Below, in pieces: positions 1 through 8,631 of a DNA stretch of 64,000 nucleotides. How positions within the stretch are numbered: position 1 is the stretch's first letter; each line of letters opens with the position of its first letter. The notes below the pieces were generated by a model, which searched no databases, was not told the origin of the DNA, and saw only the letters and a list, made by a program, of their open reading frames with translations. Source of the DNA: JAZUOT01 sp045604805 (GTDB taxonomy: Bacteria; Bacillota; Clostridia; Oscillospirales; Acutalibacteraceae). The stretch spans positions 11,124 to 75,123 of the forward strand of contig JAZUOT010000037.1 in assembly GCA_045604805.1 (NCBI GenBank), read 5' to 3'. The translations under genes and the position numbers were made by a program.

Positions 1-621
1 AAAGTTCAGAAAAATGTAAAATTATCTACATTAGCTTCAGTTTTAACTTTAGTAGCGTCAGCGTTTTTGATGGTTTCAAAATTTTCAAACGAATATACAG
101 ATATAGTTGTTTTTTTGCTTTATGACATTTTACCGGTATTGATAGTTGCCTTATTTGCTATATTTATAGCATATTTTGCTGGTAGGAGCCTAAAAATAAC
201 ATTCATACCTCTAGCATTATCTCAAATTACTTACATAATTTTATCTCTTTTTTACTATAGTGGTAATTTATATGGGAAAAAGGAATTCAATTTTGTTTTA
301 GGATTAAACGAAATAATTTTTGATTTAGCTCCTTTTGTCCTATTTTTCATGCTTATTCTATTTTTTGTAAATGAAATAAAAAGCTTTTTAACAGTGATTA
401 TATTTTTATCTGTAGCGACAGTATGTCAAATTGCCGAAACAATATATTCATACATAACATTAGGTAGATTTTATTTTCCATTCTTTTCGTTTTCTCAAAT
501 TCTTCTATTTGTTACTGTTGTCTTACTTCTATTGCCTGAAAACTTTGAACTAAGATTCAATAAAAAAGTAAAAGACATCGAAAAAGCTATCGAATCCGAG
601 CACGAAGGCAATGATGGCTAA
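1..621 (+). CDS. Multi-pass membrane protein, 5' truncated by window edge
   Basis: The reading frame is open from base 1, so the gene begins upstream; an internal ATG at 67 is unlikely to be the start because hydrophobic in-frame sequence precedes it. The visible 206 residues contain about five to six hydrophobic segments separated by short loops and end in a charged tail rich in Lys and Glu. I do not recognise a family and see no catalytic motif. The stop codon TAA shares its last A with the ATG of the next gene, so the two are probably co-translated. It is probably an integral membrane protein; function unknown. Confidence 0.6.
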   Translation, partial: KVQKNVKLSTLASVLTLVASAFLMVSKFSNEYTDIVVFLLYDILPVLIVALFAIFIAYFAGRSLKITFIPLALSQITYIILSLFYYSGNLYGKKEFNFVLGLNEIIFDLAPFVLFFMLILFFVNEIKSFLTVIIFLSVATVCQIAETIYSYITLGRFYFPFFSFSQILLFVTVVLLLLPENFELRFNKKVKDIEKAIESEHEGNDG

Positions 622-1163
622 TGAATAGACAACAAATGCTGCAAATGCAAGAAATGCAGCGCAAAATGATGAAAAAAAAGAAGAGGAGAAACCGCATCAT
701 TATAGGTATAGTCTTTATCTTCATATTTTTCGTTACATTCTATCTGTTCAATGGGGCAGAACCTCAAGAGAAATCGGCTTCAGACGCTTTTAGTTCCAGT
801 TCATCATCTTCAGATTCTAGCCAGTCTGAAGAGTGGGCGATAAATCACTCTAGAAGTCAGTCGCGCAGCCGTTCACATTATGCTCAAGGAGCTTTTGGCA
901 GTTTTTATTTCCCTACGTTTGGAAGAGTAGAACGTACAACAAGCGAGTCTGATTCCAAAGGCAAGATTTATAGAGATGTCACAAAACCACAGATTAAAAG
1001 GTATATTCAGACTTTAAAGAATTCTGGATATACAGTAAGCTCTGAAAGGGATTTGGGAGATTCGTATTCCATTCAGCTGAGAAATACTAATGCTAGATTA
1101 GTTGTTGTTGCTAGTTGGTATTCATCACAAGGTTATACTAATATAAAAGTATATGCGCAGTGA
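621..1163 (+). CDS. Small single-pass membrane protein with Ser-rich linker
   Basis: This 180-aa protein begins with a Gln/Met-rich stretch, then a very basic KKKKRRNR patch, one hydrophobic segment (about residues 25-43), a long Ser-rich low-complexity linker including an SRSQSRSRS run (about 53-85), and a small C-terminal domain of about 70 residues with alternating beta-like strands. The basic patch before the segment suggests an N-in topology with the C-terminal domain outside. It is translationally coupled to the upstream membrane protein by a one-base overlap and is followed directly by a strong terminator, so it ends the operon. No family is recognised. Confidence 0.6.
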   Translation: MNRQQMLQMQEMQRKMMKKKKRRNRIIIGIVFIFIFFVTFYLFNGAEPQEKSASDAFSSSSSSSDSSQSEEWAINHSRSQSRSRSHYAQGAFGSFYFPTFGRVERTTSESDSKGKIYRDVTKPQIKRYIQTLKNSGYTVSSERDLGDSYSIQLRNTNARLVVVASWYSSQGYTNIKVYAQ

Positions 1164-1191
1164 GCAAAAACAATGTTTTTGCTCATTTTTT
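1161..1191 (+). terminator. Rho-independent terminator
   Basis: A perfect 10-bp inverted repeat (GAGCAAAAAC / GTTTTTGCTC, arms 1162-1171 and 1175-1184) with a 3-nt loop is followed by ATTTTTT. It overlaps the end of the preceding gene and separates it from addB. It also argues against the longer addB reading frame opening at 1153, which would start inside the terminator. Confidence 0.85.
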
Positions 1192-1212
1192 AATTATGAA
1201 AGTAGGTATAAA

Positions 1213-4200
1213 ATGCTCACATTCATAAAAGGCACATCTGGAACAAAGAGGACTGATTACATATTAAAAATCATATTGGATATCGTAGGTAAGCAGGAAA
1301 AAATTCTTGTTATAGTGCCAGAACAATTTTCTTTTGAAACACAGAAATTTTTCCTCAGAATTATGGGACCAAAATTATTCAACAGAATAAATGTCACTAG
1401 TTTTAGTTACCTAGCTCGAGATGTTATGAAAAAGAATGGAGATTCAACAAAAATAAGGCTAAATGGTAGCGGCAGATTAATATTCATGAATCTTGTAATC
1501 AAGAATTTAAAAGAAGAACTTTTAATGTTTAATGCTACAAAAAATATTTCAGATTTAGCAGAGCTATTAATAGATACCTTAGAAAAATTGAAAATTCAAG
1601 GAATTAAAACAAATGAACTATCTCAATTAGCATTATTTGCTGATAGTCCAGAACTTAAATTAAAACTTGAAGCTTTGGAAAAAGTTAGTAAAAATTATGA
1701 ATCAATGATTTCTGCTTCTTATTCTGATCCATCAAATGACTTAACTCTTTTAGCCAACATATTATCTCAAAAAAATTTGTTTAAAGGTTACACTGTATTT
1801 TTTGATTCATTCACAGGTTTTACTTATGATGAATTTCAAGTTATAAAACAACTTTCTAATCAAGCTGCGGATATGTATTTTTCTTTGTGTTGCGATGATC
1901 TTAAAAAGTACAATGAGTATGAACTATTTGCAACTGTAAAAAAAACTGAAATAAGCCTAAAAAAACAAATAGATATGGAATGCAAGGAGATATATTTAAA
2001 TGAGCACAAAAGGTTTGAAAATGAAGAACTGAAATTTTTAGAGGCTAATGTTTTTAGGGAAGAAAATAGGAAATATCAAAGTGAATCCGAGAAGATAAAA
2101 ATATACGCAGCGGAAGATATGTATGATGAGTCGGAATTTGTGGCCAGAAAAATAAAACAGCTTGTAATTGAAGAAGGGTATAGATACAGGGACTTTGCTG
2201 TGATAGGGCGAGACATATCCGCATACAAGGGGATTTTGGATAATACTTTTGAGAAATATGATATCCCGTATTTTTGGGACACAGTTGAAGATATTTCAGC
2301 AAAGCCCCTCATGACTTTAGTGCGGGTCATTTTTGAGATAATAAACAGTTCCTTCCAAAAGAATGATATTTTCTGTTATTTGAAAACCGGTCTGAATGGA
2401 TATACTGCGGAAGAAATATCAATGCTAGAGAATTACGCACTTTTATGGAACATAAACCATAAGGATTGGTTTAATGAGTTTGAGCAAAATCCTAGAGGAT
2501 TTGTAGAAGAGTTCAGAGATAGTGATAAAAAAATTCTTCAAAAAATAAATATGATGAGAAAGAATATAATTACACCTATATATGAATTTTCTCAAAAGAT
2601 AAAAGATACTACTGGTGAAAAAATTACTGAAGAATTATATAATTTGCTTGTTGAAATAAACGTTCCCAAGATGTTAGAGAAGTACAGTAAAGAGTTATAT
2701 GAAAATAATGAATTTAAATTAGCAGAAGAACAACCTCGTCTTTGGGATATTCTAATGGGCATGTTAGACCAATTAGCAGTTGCGCTCAACGGTATAAAAA
2801 TAAATGTTAGACAATATGCTGATATATTAAAAAGCGTATTTGAACATGAACATATCGCATTCGTTCCTAAAAGCACAGATGATGTCAGTATAGGAAGTGC
2901 TGATAGAATGAGACCAGCTAATCCTAAAGTATCATTTGTTGTGGGGGCCGTAGATGGTATGTTTCCACTTTTAGAAAACAAATCTGGTATGTTTTCTCAC
3001 GGTGAATTTGAACAGCTTAGTAATATTGGCATTGAACTCAATGATAACATTAGTATGTTTTCATCTAATGAACGCTTGTTAGCATATTTTGCCTTGACTT
3101 CAGCTTCGCAAAAATTGTTTGTTTCATATCACAATTTTGGAAATAGAGGAGAAGAAAAGACAGCATCTATAATTATCAAGGAATTGCAAGCTGTATTTCC
3201 AAGTATTTCTATAAAATGCAAATCTGATTTAGACTACAGTGAATTATTGTGGTCCAAAGCTTCAGCATTTCAACTACTTTGTTCAATAAAAGATAAAAAT
3301 CCGATAATTGCAAATACAATAATAAAAAGCTTAGAAAATGACAGTAAATATGCCCCTAAACTTTTAAAGCTTTTTAATTCTCTGTCGACATTTGATTTCA
3401 AAGATGAAAATAATTCTAAAATGTTATTTGGAGAAAATATTACTGTTTCAGCGTCACAGATAGAAAAGTATTATTTATGCCCCTTTAGATATTTATGTTC
3501 CTATGGTTTTGCTGCAAAAGAGATAAAACCAGCTAGCTTAGACGCTATAGAATATGGCAGTCTGGTTCATTATTTGCTAGAAAAGATTTTCAAAAAACAC
3601 AGCGTAAAATTTATAAATAATATGCAAGCAGCAGAGCTAAGAGAGGAAGTAACTTATATTTTAAATTCGTATGTTAAGTTAAAGTTTGGAGGATATAAAA
3701 ACAAAGCGGCTAGGTTTAAATTTTTATTAACTAAATGCATAGGAACATCTTGTAGGCTGATTAAATATATCGCAAAAGAACTGAGTGAAAGTGGCTTTGT
3801 CCCTTGTGATTTTGAACTAGCAATAGGCTCTGATGCTAAGGCTCTTTCGTTACAGCTTCCGGATGGCGACAAAGTAAATATCAAGGGGTTTATAGATAGG
3901 GTAGACATAATAGAAAAAAATGACATAAATTTTTTGAGAATTGTAGACTACAAAACTGGAATTAAAGAATTTAGATTAAGTGATATTTTATATGGACTCA
4001 ATATGCAAATGCTCGTATATCTTGATGCCTTGCTTAAATCAGGTAGATATCCAAATTCTAGAGCAGCAGGAATACTCTATATGCCTGCTAATCTAACTGC
4101 GGTTACAGCTTCAAGAAATATAGAAAAATCTATTGCTGAAAAATTAAATCGAGAAAAGCTTAAAATGAATGGTTTGATAGCAAATGAGGAAGCTGTCCTG

Positions 4201-4500
4201 GAAAGCATGGGAAACTCTGTGAAGAAAAGCAATATCTTAAATGATGAAGATTTAGAAAAAAGGGGAGAGGGGATGCAGAAAATTTTAAACAAGATAGAGT
4301 CTCTGGTAATAGATATGGTCAAAAATCTAAAAGAGGGAAATGTTAGGCCTTTACCGGCAAAAGGAGAATATGACGCCTGTGCTTTTTGCGAGTATTCATT
4401 TATTTGCAGCTATGAAGATGGCGATAACTGTAGAGAAATCGTAAAAATATCAAATAAAGCAGTTTTAGATAAAATTGCAAAGAGGGAAAACGATGAGTAA
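1213..4500 (+). CDS. addB: ATP-dependent helicase/nuclease subunit B (AddB)
   Basis: AddB is the inactive-helicase, nuclease-bearing partner of AddA in the Gram-positive RecBCD equivalent, which resects double-strand breaks for recombination. The 1095-aa length fits the family. The C-terminal nuclease domain shows GFIDRVD and RIVDYKTG, and four cysteines fit the family's 4Fe-4S site: one in YLCPFRY and three in a CxxC-x5-C arrangement near the C-terminus. The N-terminal P-loop region reads GTSGTKRT, without the canonical GK[ST], so ATP binding may be altered. I chose ATG 1213, not the earlier in-frame ATG at 1153, because a terminator lies between them. The stop overlaps the addA start by 8 bases. 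Confidence 0.93.
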   Translation: MLTFIKGTSGTKRTDYILKIILDIVGKQEKILVIVPEQFSFETQKFFLRIMGPKLFNRINVTSFSYLARDVMKKNGDSTKIRLNGSGRLIFMNLVIKNLKEELLMFNATKNISDLAELLIDTLEKLKIQGIKTNELSQLALFADSPELKLKLEALEKVSKNYESMISASYSDPSNDLTLLANILSQKNLFKGYTVFFDSFTGFTYDEFQVIKQLSNQAADMYFSLCCDDLKKYNEYELFATVKKTEISLKKQIDMECKEIYLNEHKRFENEELKFLEANVFREENRKYQSESEKIKIYAAEDMYDESEFVARKIKQLVIEEGYRYRDFAVIGRDISAYKGILDNTFEKYDIPYFWDTVEDISAKPLMTLVRVIFEIINSSFQKNDIFCYLKTGLNGYTAEEISMLENYALLWNINHKDWFNEFEQNPRGFVEEFRDSDKKILQKINMMRKNIITPIYEFSQKIKDTTGEKITEELYNLLVEINVPKMLEKYSKELYENNEFKLAEEQPRLWDILMGMLDQLAVALNGIKINVRQYADILKSVFEHEHIAFVPKSTDDVSIGSADRMRPANPKVSFVVGAVDGMFPLLENKSGMFSHGEFEQLSNIGIELNDNISMFSSNERLLAYFALTSASQKLFVSYHNFGNRGEEKTASIIIKELQAVFPSISIKCKSDLDYSELLWSKASAFQLLCSIKDKNPIIANTIIKSLENDSKYAPKLLKLFNSLSTFDFKDENNSKMLFGENITVSASQIEKYYLCPFRYLCSYGFAAKEIKPASLDAIEYGSLVHYLLEKIFKKHSVKFINNMQAAELREEVTYILNSYVKLKFGGYKNKAARFKFLLTKCIGTSCRLIKYIAKELSESGFVPCDFELAIGSDAKALSLQLPDGDKVNIKGFIDRVDIIEKNDINFLRIVDYKTGIKEFRLSDILYGLNMQMLVYLDALLKSGRYPNSRAAGILYMPANLTAVTASRNIEKSIAEKLNREKLKMNGLIANEEAVLESMGNSVKKSNILNDEDLEKRGEGMQKILNKIESLVIDMVKNLKEGNVRPLPAKGEYDACAFCEYSFICSYEDGDNCREIVKISNKAVLDKIAKRENDE

Positions 4501-7500
4501 ATTTAAATTTACAAAAAGCCAAAAAGATGCGATAAATTCTCGTGATGGAAGTATACTCGTTTCGGCTGCGGCAGGAAGCGGGAAAACGGCTGTTTTAGTG
4601 GAAAGAGTAATAGCACGAATAACGGATAAAAATAACCCTTCTGATGCAGATAAAATGCTAATAGTCACATTTACTAATGCTGCGGCTAATGAAATGAAAA
4701 ACAGACTAACTGATGCTTTGTATGAACTTATAGTGCAAAACCCAGATAATCAAAACTTAAAACGGCAGCAACTTCTTTTAAATCGGGCACATATAAGTAC
4801 TATAGATAGTTTTTGTAGTGAATTGCTGCGAGAAAATTTTTTTAAGCTTGGAATTTCTCCTAAATTTAGAATAGCTGATAGTGCAGAGCTAGAAATAATA
4901 AAAAGCGAAGCGATAGAAAAAAGTTTAGAGTACATATATGCAAACGCTAAAAAAGAGTTTAATGATCTTATTGCTGTATTTGATTTTGGAAAAGATGATA
5001 GAAAACTCATAGAAACCATAAAAACACTGTATTCAGATATTAGAGCTTATCCTTTTCCACATAGCTGGCTATCTGAAAAACTTACACTTTTGAAAACAGA
5101 AAATGATAGCAGTGAGAGTATATGGGGAAAAACTGTAATATCATATGTAAAATTAGCTATAGATTTTTCCCTGAAACTTGCAAAAGAAAATTTGAAACTG
5201 GTTCAATATAGTGAACAGATATATAAGGCGTATTTTGAAACTTTGTCAGATGATCTTGAACTTATAGATAAAATAAATAAATGTTTGGGTTCTAGTGGAT
5301 GGGACTTTTTACATGAGAAATTTTCTAAATTAGAATTTAAAAAACTCAAAGTAATAAGAAATTGTGAGGATAAAGAAACAAAAGATGCTATACAAAGAAA
5401 CCGCAACATTATAAAAGATATTGTAAATAAAAAATTAAAGCCTTTATTTGAATACAGCGATAGTGACAATAAAGAAGACCTAAAAACTTTGAGCTCTATA
5501 TGTGAGCAACTCTTCCGGGCGGTAGAGTTATTTTATGAAAATCTTGAAATTATAAAAACAGAAAGAAATGTTTTAGATTTTAGCGACTTGCTGCATAAAT
5601 CTTTGGAACTTTTGCTCCAGCAAAATGAAAATGGATATGAAAAAACTGAATTTGCTTTGTCGCTTTCGCAGGATTTTGATGAGATTTTAGTTGATGAGTA
5701 TCAAGATATAAATGTTGCCCAGGATATGCTATTTTATGCCTTATCAAAAGATGGGAAAAATATATTTACAGTAGGAGATGCAAAGCAGAGTATATACCGT
5801 TTCCGTCATGCCAATCCGGATATATTCATAAACAGAAAAGAAAATTTGGATTTATTCAATGGAGAAAATAAAAACTACCCTGCAAAAATAATATTAGATA
5901 AGAATTTTAGAAGTCGAAACACGATTCTTAATATAGTAAATTTTGTTTTCTCAAAACTTATGTCCAAAGACGCAGGTTCAATAGAATATAACTTTGAGGA
6001 AAAGTTGGAATTTGCTGCTGATTATTACCCGAAAACTGATAATCTTGAAGTAGAATTTGAGATATTAGAAACTGGAAACGAAAATTCAGCTGATAAAACA
6101 AGAGCAGAAGCTAAGTTAATAGCCGAAAAAATTATAGAGATTATGTCCTGCGAAAATGCTGTGAGCGATAAAAATGGCTCTAGAAATGCTAGATTCGGCG
6201 ACTTTTGTATATTGCTGCGTAGTCCTAAAAATAAAGCTAAAATTTTTTCGGAAGTTTTGCAGCTTTATGGAATTCCGACATATAGCGAAAGTGAAAAAAA
6301 TTTTTTCACCCTGCAGGAAATCAAAACCGCTATTTCGTTACTTAGAGTTATAGATAATCCTGTGCAGGATATACCGCTTTTGGCTGTACTTTATAGCCCA
6401 GTGTACGCATTTTCAAGTGATGATATTGCACTTATTCGCTATGGCAGAAAACATGAGGCCCTGTATTTCTCCCTAAAAGAATACTCTAAAAAAGATGACG
6501 TACTAGCAAAGCGATGCAGAGATTTTTTAACAGAAATAGAAAATTTCAGATTACTAAGCACCTCTATGCCTGCCGATAAATTGATATATACAGTCTTCGA
6601 AAAAACTGACTATTTTTCTATAGTAAGTGCAATGGACAAAGGTGAAAGAAAACTTGCCCAATTAAGAACCCTGATAGATTATGCCAAAGAATATGAAAAT
6701 ACAGGATATAAGGGTTTGAGTAATTTTATGGCATATATAAACAAACTTATCTCAGAGGGAAGCGATATTAATACAAGCTCTAATTTTTCTGAAAATTCAA
6801 ATCTTGTGAAAATAATAAGCATACATAAATCAAAAGGTCTGGAATTTCCAATTTGTTTTTTAGCGGACTGTTCTGTGGCCTTTCATAGTGTCACAAATGA
6901 CATAATTATCGACAACGACCTAGGTGTGACGCTTAAACTTCTAAATAAAAACGCCAATATATTGTATTCTACTTTAGCGAGAGAAGCTGTGCTAATAAAA
7001 GAAAAAAAAGAAACTATAAGCGAAGAATTGCGCTTACTTTATGTGGCTATGACCAGAGCTAAAGAGCGCTTAATAATGCTTTTGACTGTTAGCAATCTGG
7101 AAAAAAAATTATTCGAGCTATCTGCATTAAAAGAAAAAGAAGATAAATTGCACCCATTTTTTGTAATGTCACAAAATTCCTATACAAATTGGCTGTTAGC
7201 TCTATTTTCTGAATACATAACTGGGAATAGAAAAATTAATGATGATAAATTTAAAATAAACATCTCAAAAACAAACACTTTAGGTTACAGTATAAAAAAA
7301 GATAATAATAAAATTTCTTGTGAGGAAACAGAGCAATACGACAAACTTCTGAAAAAAATTATTGATACACGCTTTAATTTCAAATACGATAATGAAGTTT
7401 TTTGCACAGTACCAAGTAAAATAAGTGCTACTACATTATCTCAAAGCAATAATGACACATATAAATATAATTTCCATTCCAAACCTAGGTTTACATATCA

Positions 7501-7993
7501 AAACAATGCGAATAGCACCGATAGAGGTACCGCATTGCATTCTTTCATGGAATTTGTCGATTTTGCTGCTGCTAGATCTAATTTGGACGCAGAGATAGAA
7601 CGTCTGTTGAAAAATTCTTATATTAGTTCAAAACAGTTTGATCTCTTAGATATACATACTATTAAAATTTTTCTGAAGTCTGATTTGTGTAGCAGAATAA
7701 TAAACTCAAAAAAATTATATAGAGAGTTTCCTTTCAAGACCATGGTTAATCCGAAAGTCCTTTTCCCTGAAAAAAATATTCAAGAAAATGATGACGATAT
7801 CATGCTGCAGGGAGTAATAGATTTGTTGTTCGAAGAAGAAAATAATATCGTTATCGTCGACTATAAGACAGATAAAATTAAAAATAAAGAGAAGCTCGTT
7901 GAAAAATATCATAGGCAACTGGATTTGTATAAATTGGCCATGTCAAATCTTTTTCCAGGGAAAAATGTGGAGTGTAATATGTGGACATTTTAA
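4493..7993 (+). CDS. addA: ATP-dependent helicase/nuclease subunit A (AddA)
   Basis: AddA is the UvrD-like 3'-5' helicase and nuclease subunit of AddAB. The 1166-aa protein carries the SF1 motifs in order: Walker A AAAGSGKT (about residues 25-32), motif II VDEYQD, motif III VGDAKQSIYRFR, motif IV NFRSR, motif V SIHKSKGLEF and motif VI LLYVAMTRAKERL. The C-terminal nuclease domain has QGVIDLLF followed by IVDYKTDK. ATG 4493 has an AGAGGGA ribosome site just upstream and overlaps the end of addB, indicating coupling; an upstream in-frame ATG at 4475 lacks this. Slightly shorter than B. subtilis AddA but complete. Confidence 0.95.
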   Translation: MSKFKFTKSQKDAINSRDGSILVSAAAGSGKTAVLVERVIARITDKNNPSDADKMLIVTFTNAAANEMKNRLTDALYELIVQNPDNQNLKRQQLLLNRAHISTIDSFCSELLRENFFKLGISPKFRIADSAELEIIKSEAIEKSLEYIYANAKKEFNDLIAVFDFGKDDRKLIETIKTLYSDIRAYPFPHSWLSEKLTLLKTENDSSESIWGKTVISYVKLAIDFSLKLAKENLKLVQYSEQIYKAYFETLSDDLELIDKINKCLGSSGWDFLHEKFSKLEFKKLKVIRNCEDKETKDAIQRNRNIIKDIVNKKLKPLFEYSDSDNKEDLKTLSSICEQLFRAVELFYENLEIIKTERNVLDFSDLLHKSLELLLQQNENGYEKTEFALSLSQDFDEILVDEYQDINVAQDMLFYALSKDGKNIFTVGDAKQSIYRFRHANPDIFINRKENLDLFNGENKNYPAKIILDKNFRSRNTILNIVNFVFSKLMSKDAGSIEYNFEEKLEFAADYYPKTDNLEVEFEILETGNENSADKTRAEAKLIAEKIIEIMSCENAVSDKNGSRNARFGDFCILLRSPKNKAKIFSEVLQLYGIPTYSESEKNFFTLQEIKTAISLLRVIDNPVQDIPLLAVLYSPVYAFSSDDIALIRYGRKHEALYFSLKEYSKKDDVLAKRCRDFLTEIENFRLLSTSMPADKLIYTVFEKTDYFSIVSAMDKGERKLAQLRTLIDYAKEYENTGYKGLSNFMAYINKLISEGSDINTSSNFSENSNLVKIISIHKSKGLEFPICFLADCSVAFHSVTNDIIIDNDLGVTLKLLNKNANILYSTLAREAVLIKEKKETISEELRLLYVAMTRAKERLIMLLTVSNLEKKLFELSALKEKEDKLHPFFVMSQNSYTNWLLALFSEYITGNRKINDDKFKINISKTNTLGYSIKKDNNKISCEETEQYDKLLKKIIDTRFNFKYDNEVFCTVPSKISATTLSQSNNDTYKYNFHSKPRFTYQNNANSTDRGTALHSFMEFVDFAAARSNLDAEIERLLKNSYISSKQFDLLDIHTIKIFLKSDLCSRIINSKKLYREFPFKTMVNPKVLFPEKNIQENDDDIMLQGVIDLLFEEENNIVIVDYKTDKIKNKEKLVEKYHRQLDLYKLAMSNLFPGKNVECNMWTF

Positions 7994-8342
7994 CTATTAA
8001 AGGGAGTCAATGAAAAGGAAAATAATGAAAAAATATGGTTTTGAATTGGCTTGTCAACATAGCTGAAAATAGGCAAAAAAGCTGTTTAAAATGTGCTATA
8101 TCTTTTTGAGGGGGGGGGTAGAGAGAGGGGGAAATTTCAAGAGCAGATATGCGTTATTAAAAAATTTTGGATACATAGACTTGCAACAAAAGGACAAATA
8201 AAAACAGAAGACTCTCTTAAAACAAGCGAGAGACTCCGAAAAATGTGTACAAGTCAAAGAGCTATAATGTTTTGCTTGCTATTTAGTGTTTCTAGGATTC
8301 TCAATTTTACTAAAAAAAACAAGTTTTCTTTATATTATTTTT
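7994..8342. other. Intergenic stretch with no supported gene
   Basis: About 350 bases between addA and the tRNA. It contains a run of nine G (8110-8118) followed by purine-rich sequence but no credible ribosome site plus ORF. An open frame entering the tRNA is the familiar spurious antisense translation of a tRNA-Ser gene. I see no strong terminator for addA here. Confidence 0.5.
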
Positions 8343-8431
8343 TGGCGGAGACGGTGGGATTCGAACCCACGAGTCCTTCAGGACTAACGCATTTCGAGTG
8401 CGCCTCGTTATGACCACTTCGATACGTCTCC
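8343..8431 (-). tRNA. tRNA-Ser (anticodon CGA), CCA encoded
   Basis: On the minus strand the sequence folds as a class II tRNA: acceptor GGAGACG paired with CGTCTCC, discriminator G, encoded CCA at 8343-8345, T-arm GTGGGTTCGAATCCCAC, a long variable arm (TCCTGAAGGA core) and an anticodon loop CTCGAAA giving anticodon CGA, which reads the serine codon UCG. The long variable arm is the serine identity element. It stands alone between two plus-strand operons. Confidence 0.95.
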
Positions 8432-8475
8432 ATAAGCAAAAAATGATGAGCAACAGCCCAACATTCCTGATTCAT

Positions 8476-8504
8476 ATAGTAATGTCAATAAGGGAAAAAG
8501 TCAA
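8476..8504 (-). promoter_or_regulatory. Candidate promoter of the tRNA-Ser gene
   Basis: On the minus strand TTGACT (8499-8504) and TACTAT (8476-8481) are separated by 17 bases, about 45 bases upstream of the mature tRNA 5' end. The match is good but was found by eye. Confidence 0.4.
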
Positions 8505-8554
8505 TTTTTATTTTACGTATTACATAGTCTTCTTGAGTAAGAAGAATTCACAAA

Positions 8555-8584
8555 TTGTTAAAGAATTTAAGATTGTAGTATGCT
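8555..8584 (+). promoter_or_regulatory. Candidate promoter of the ABC exporter operon
   Basis: TTGTTA (8555-8560) and TATGCT (8579-8584) with an 18-base spacer lie about 50 bases before the first gene, which has a GAGGGAG ribosome site. The -10 match is only moderate. Confidence 0.3.
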
Positions 8585-8631
8585 AACATGGTAAAGTGTT
8601 TTTAGTTAAATTTGTGAGGGAGTTGTAATCG

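Noticed and set aside
8093..8413. Open frame of 106 codons ending in GFEPTSPSGLTHFECASL
   Set aside because: This is the well-known false translation of the antisense strand of a tRNA-Ser gene.
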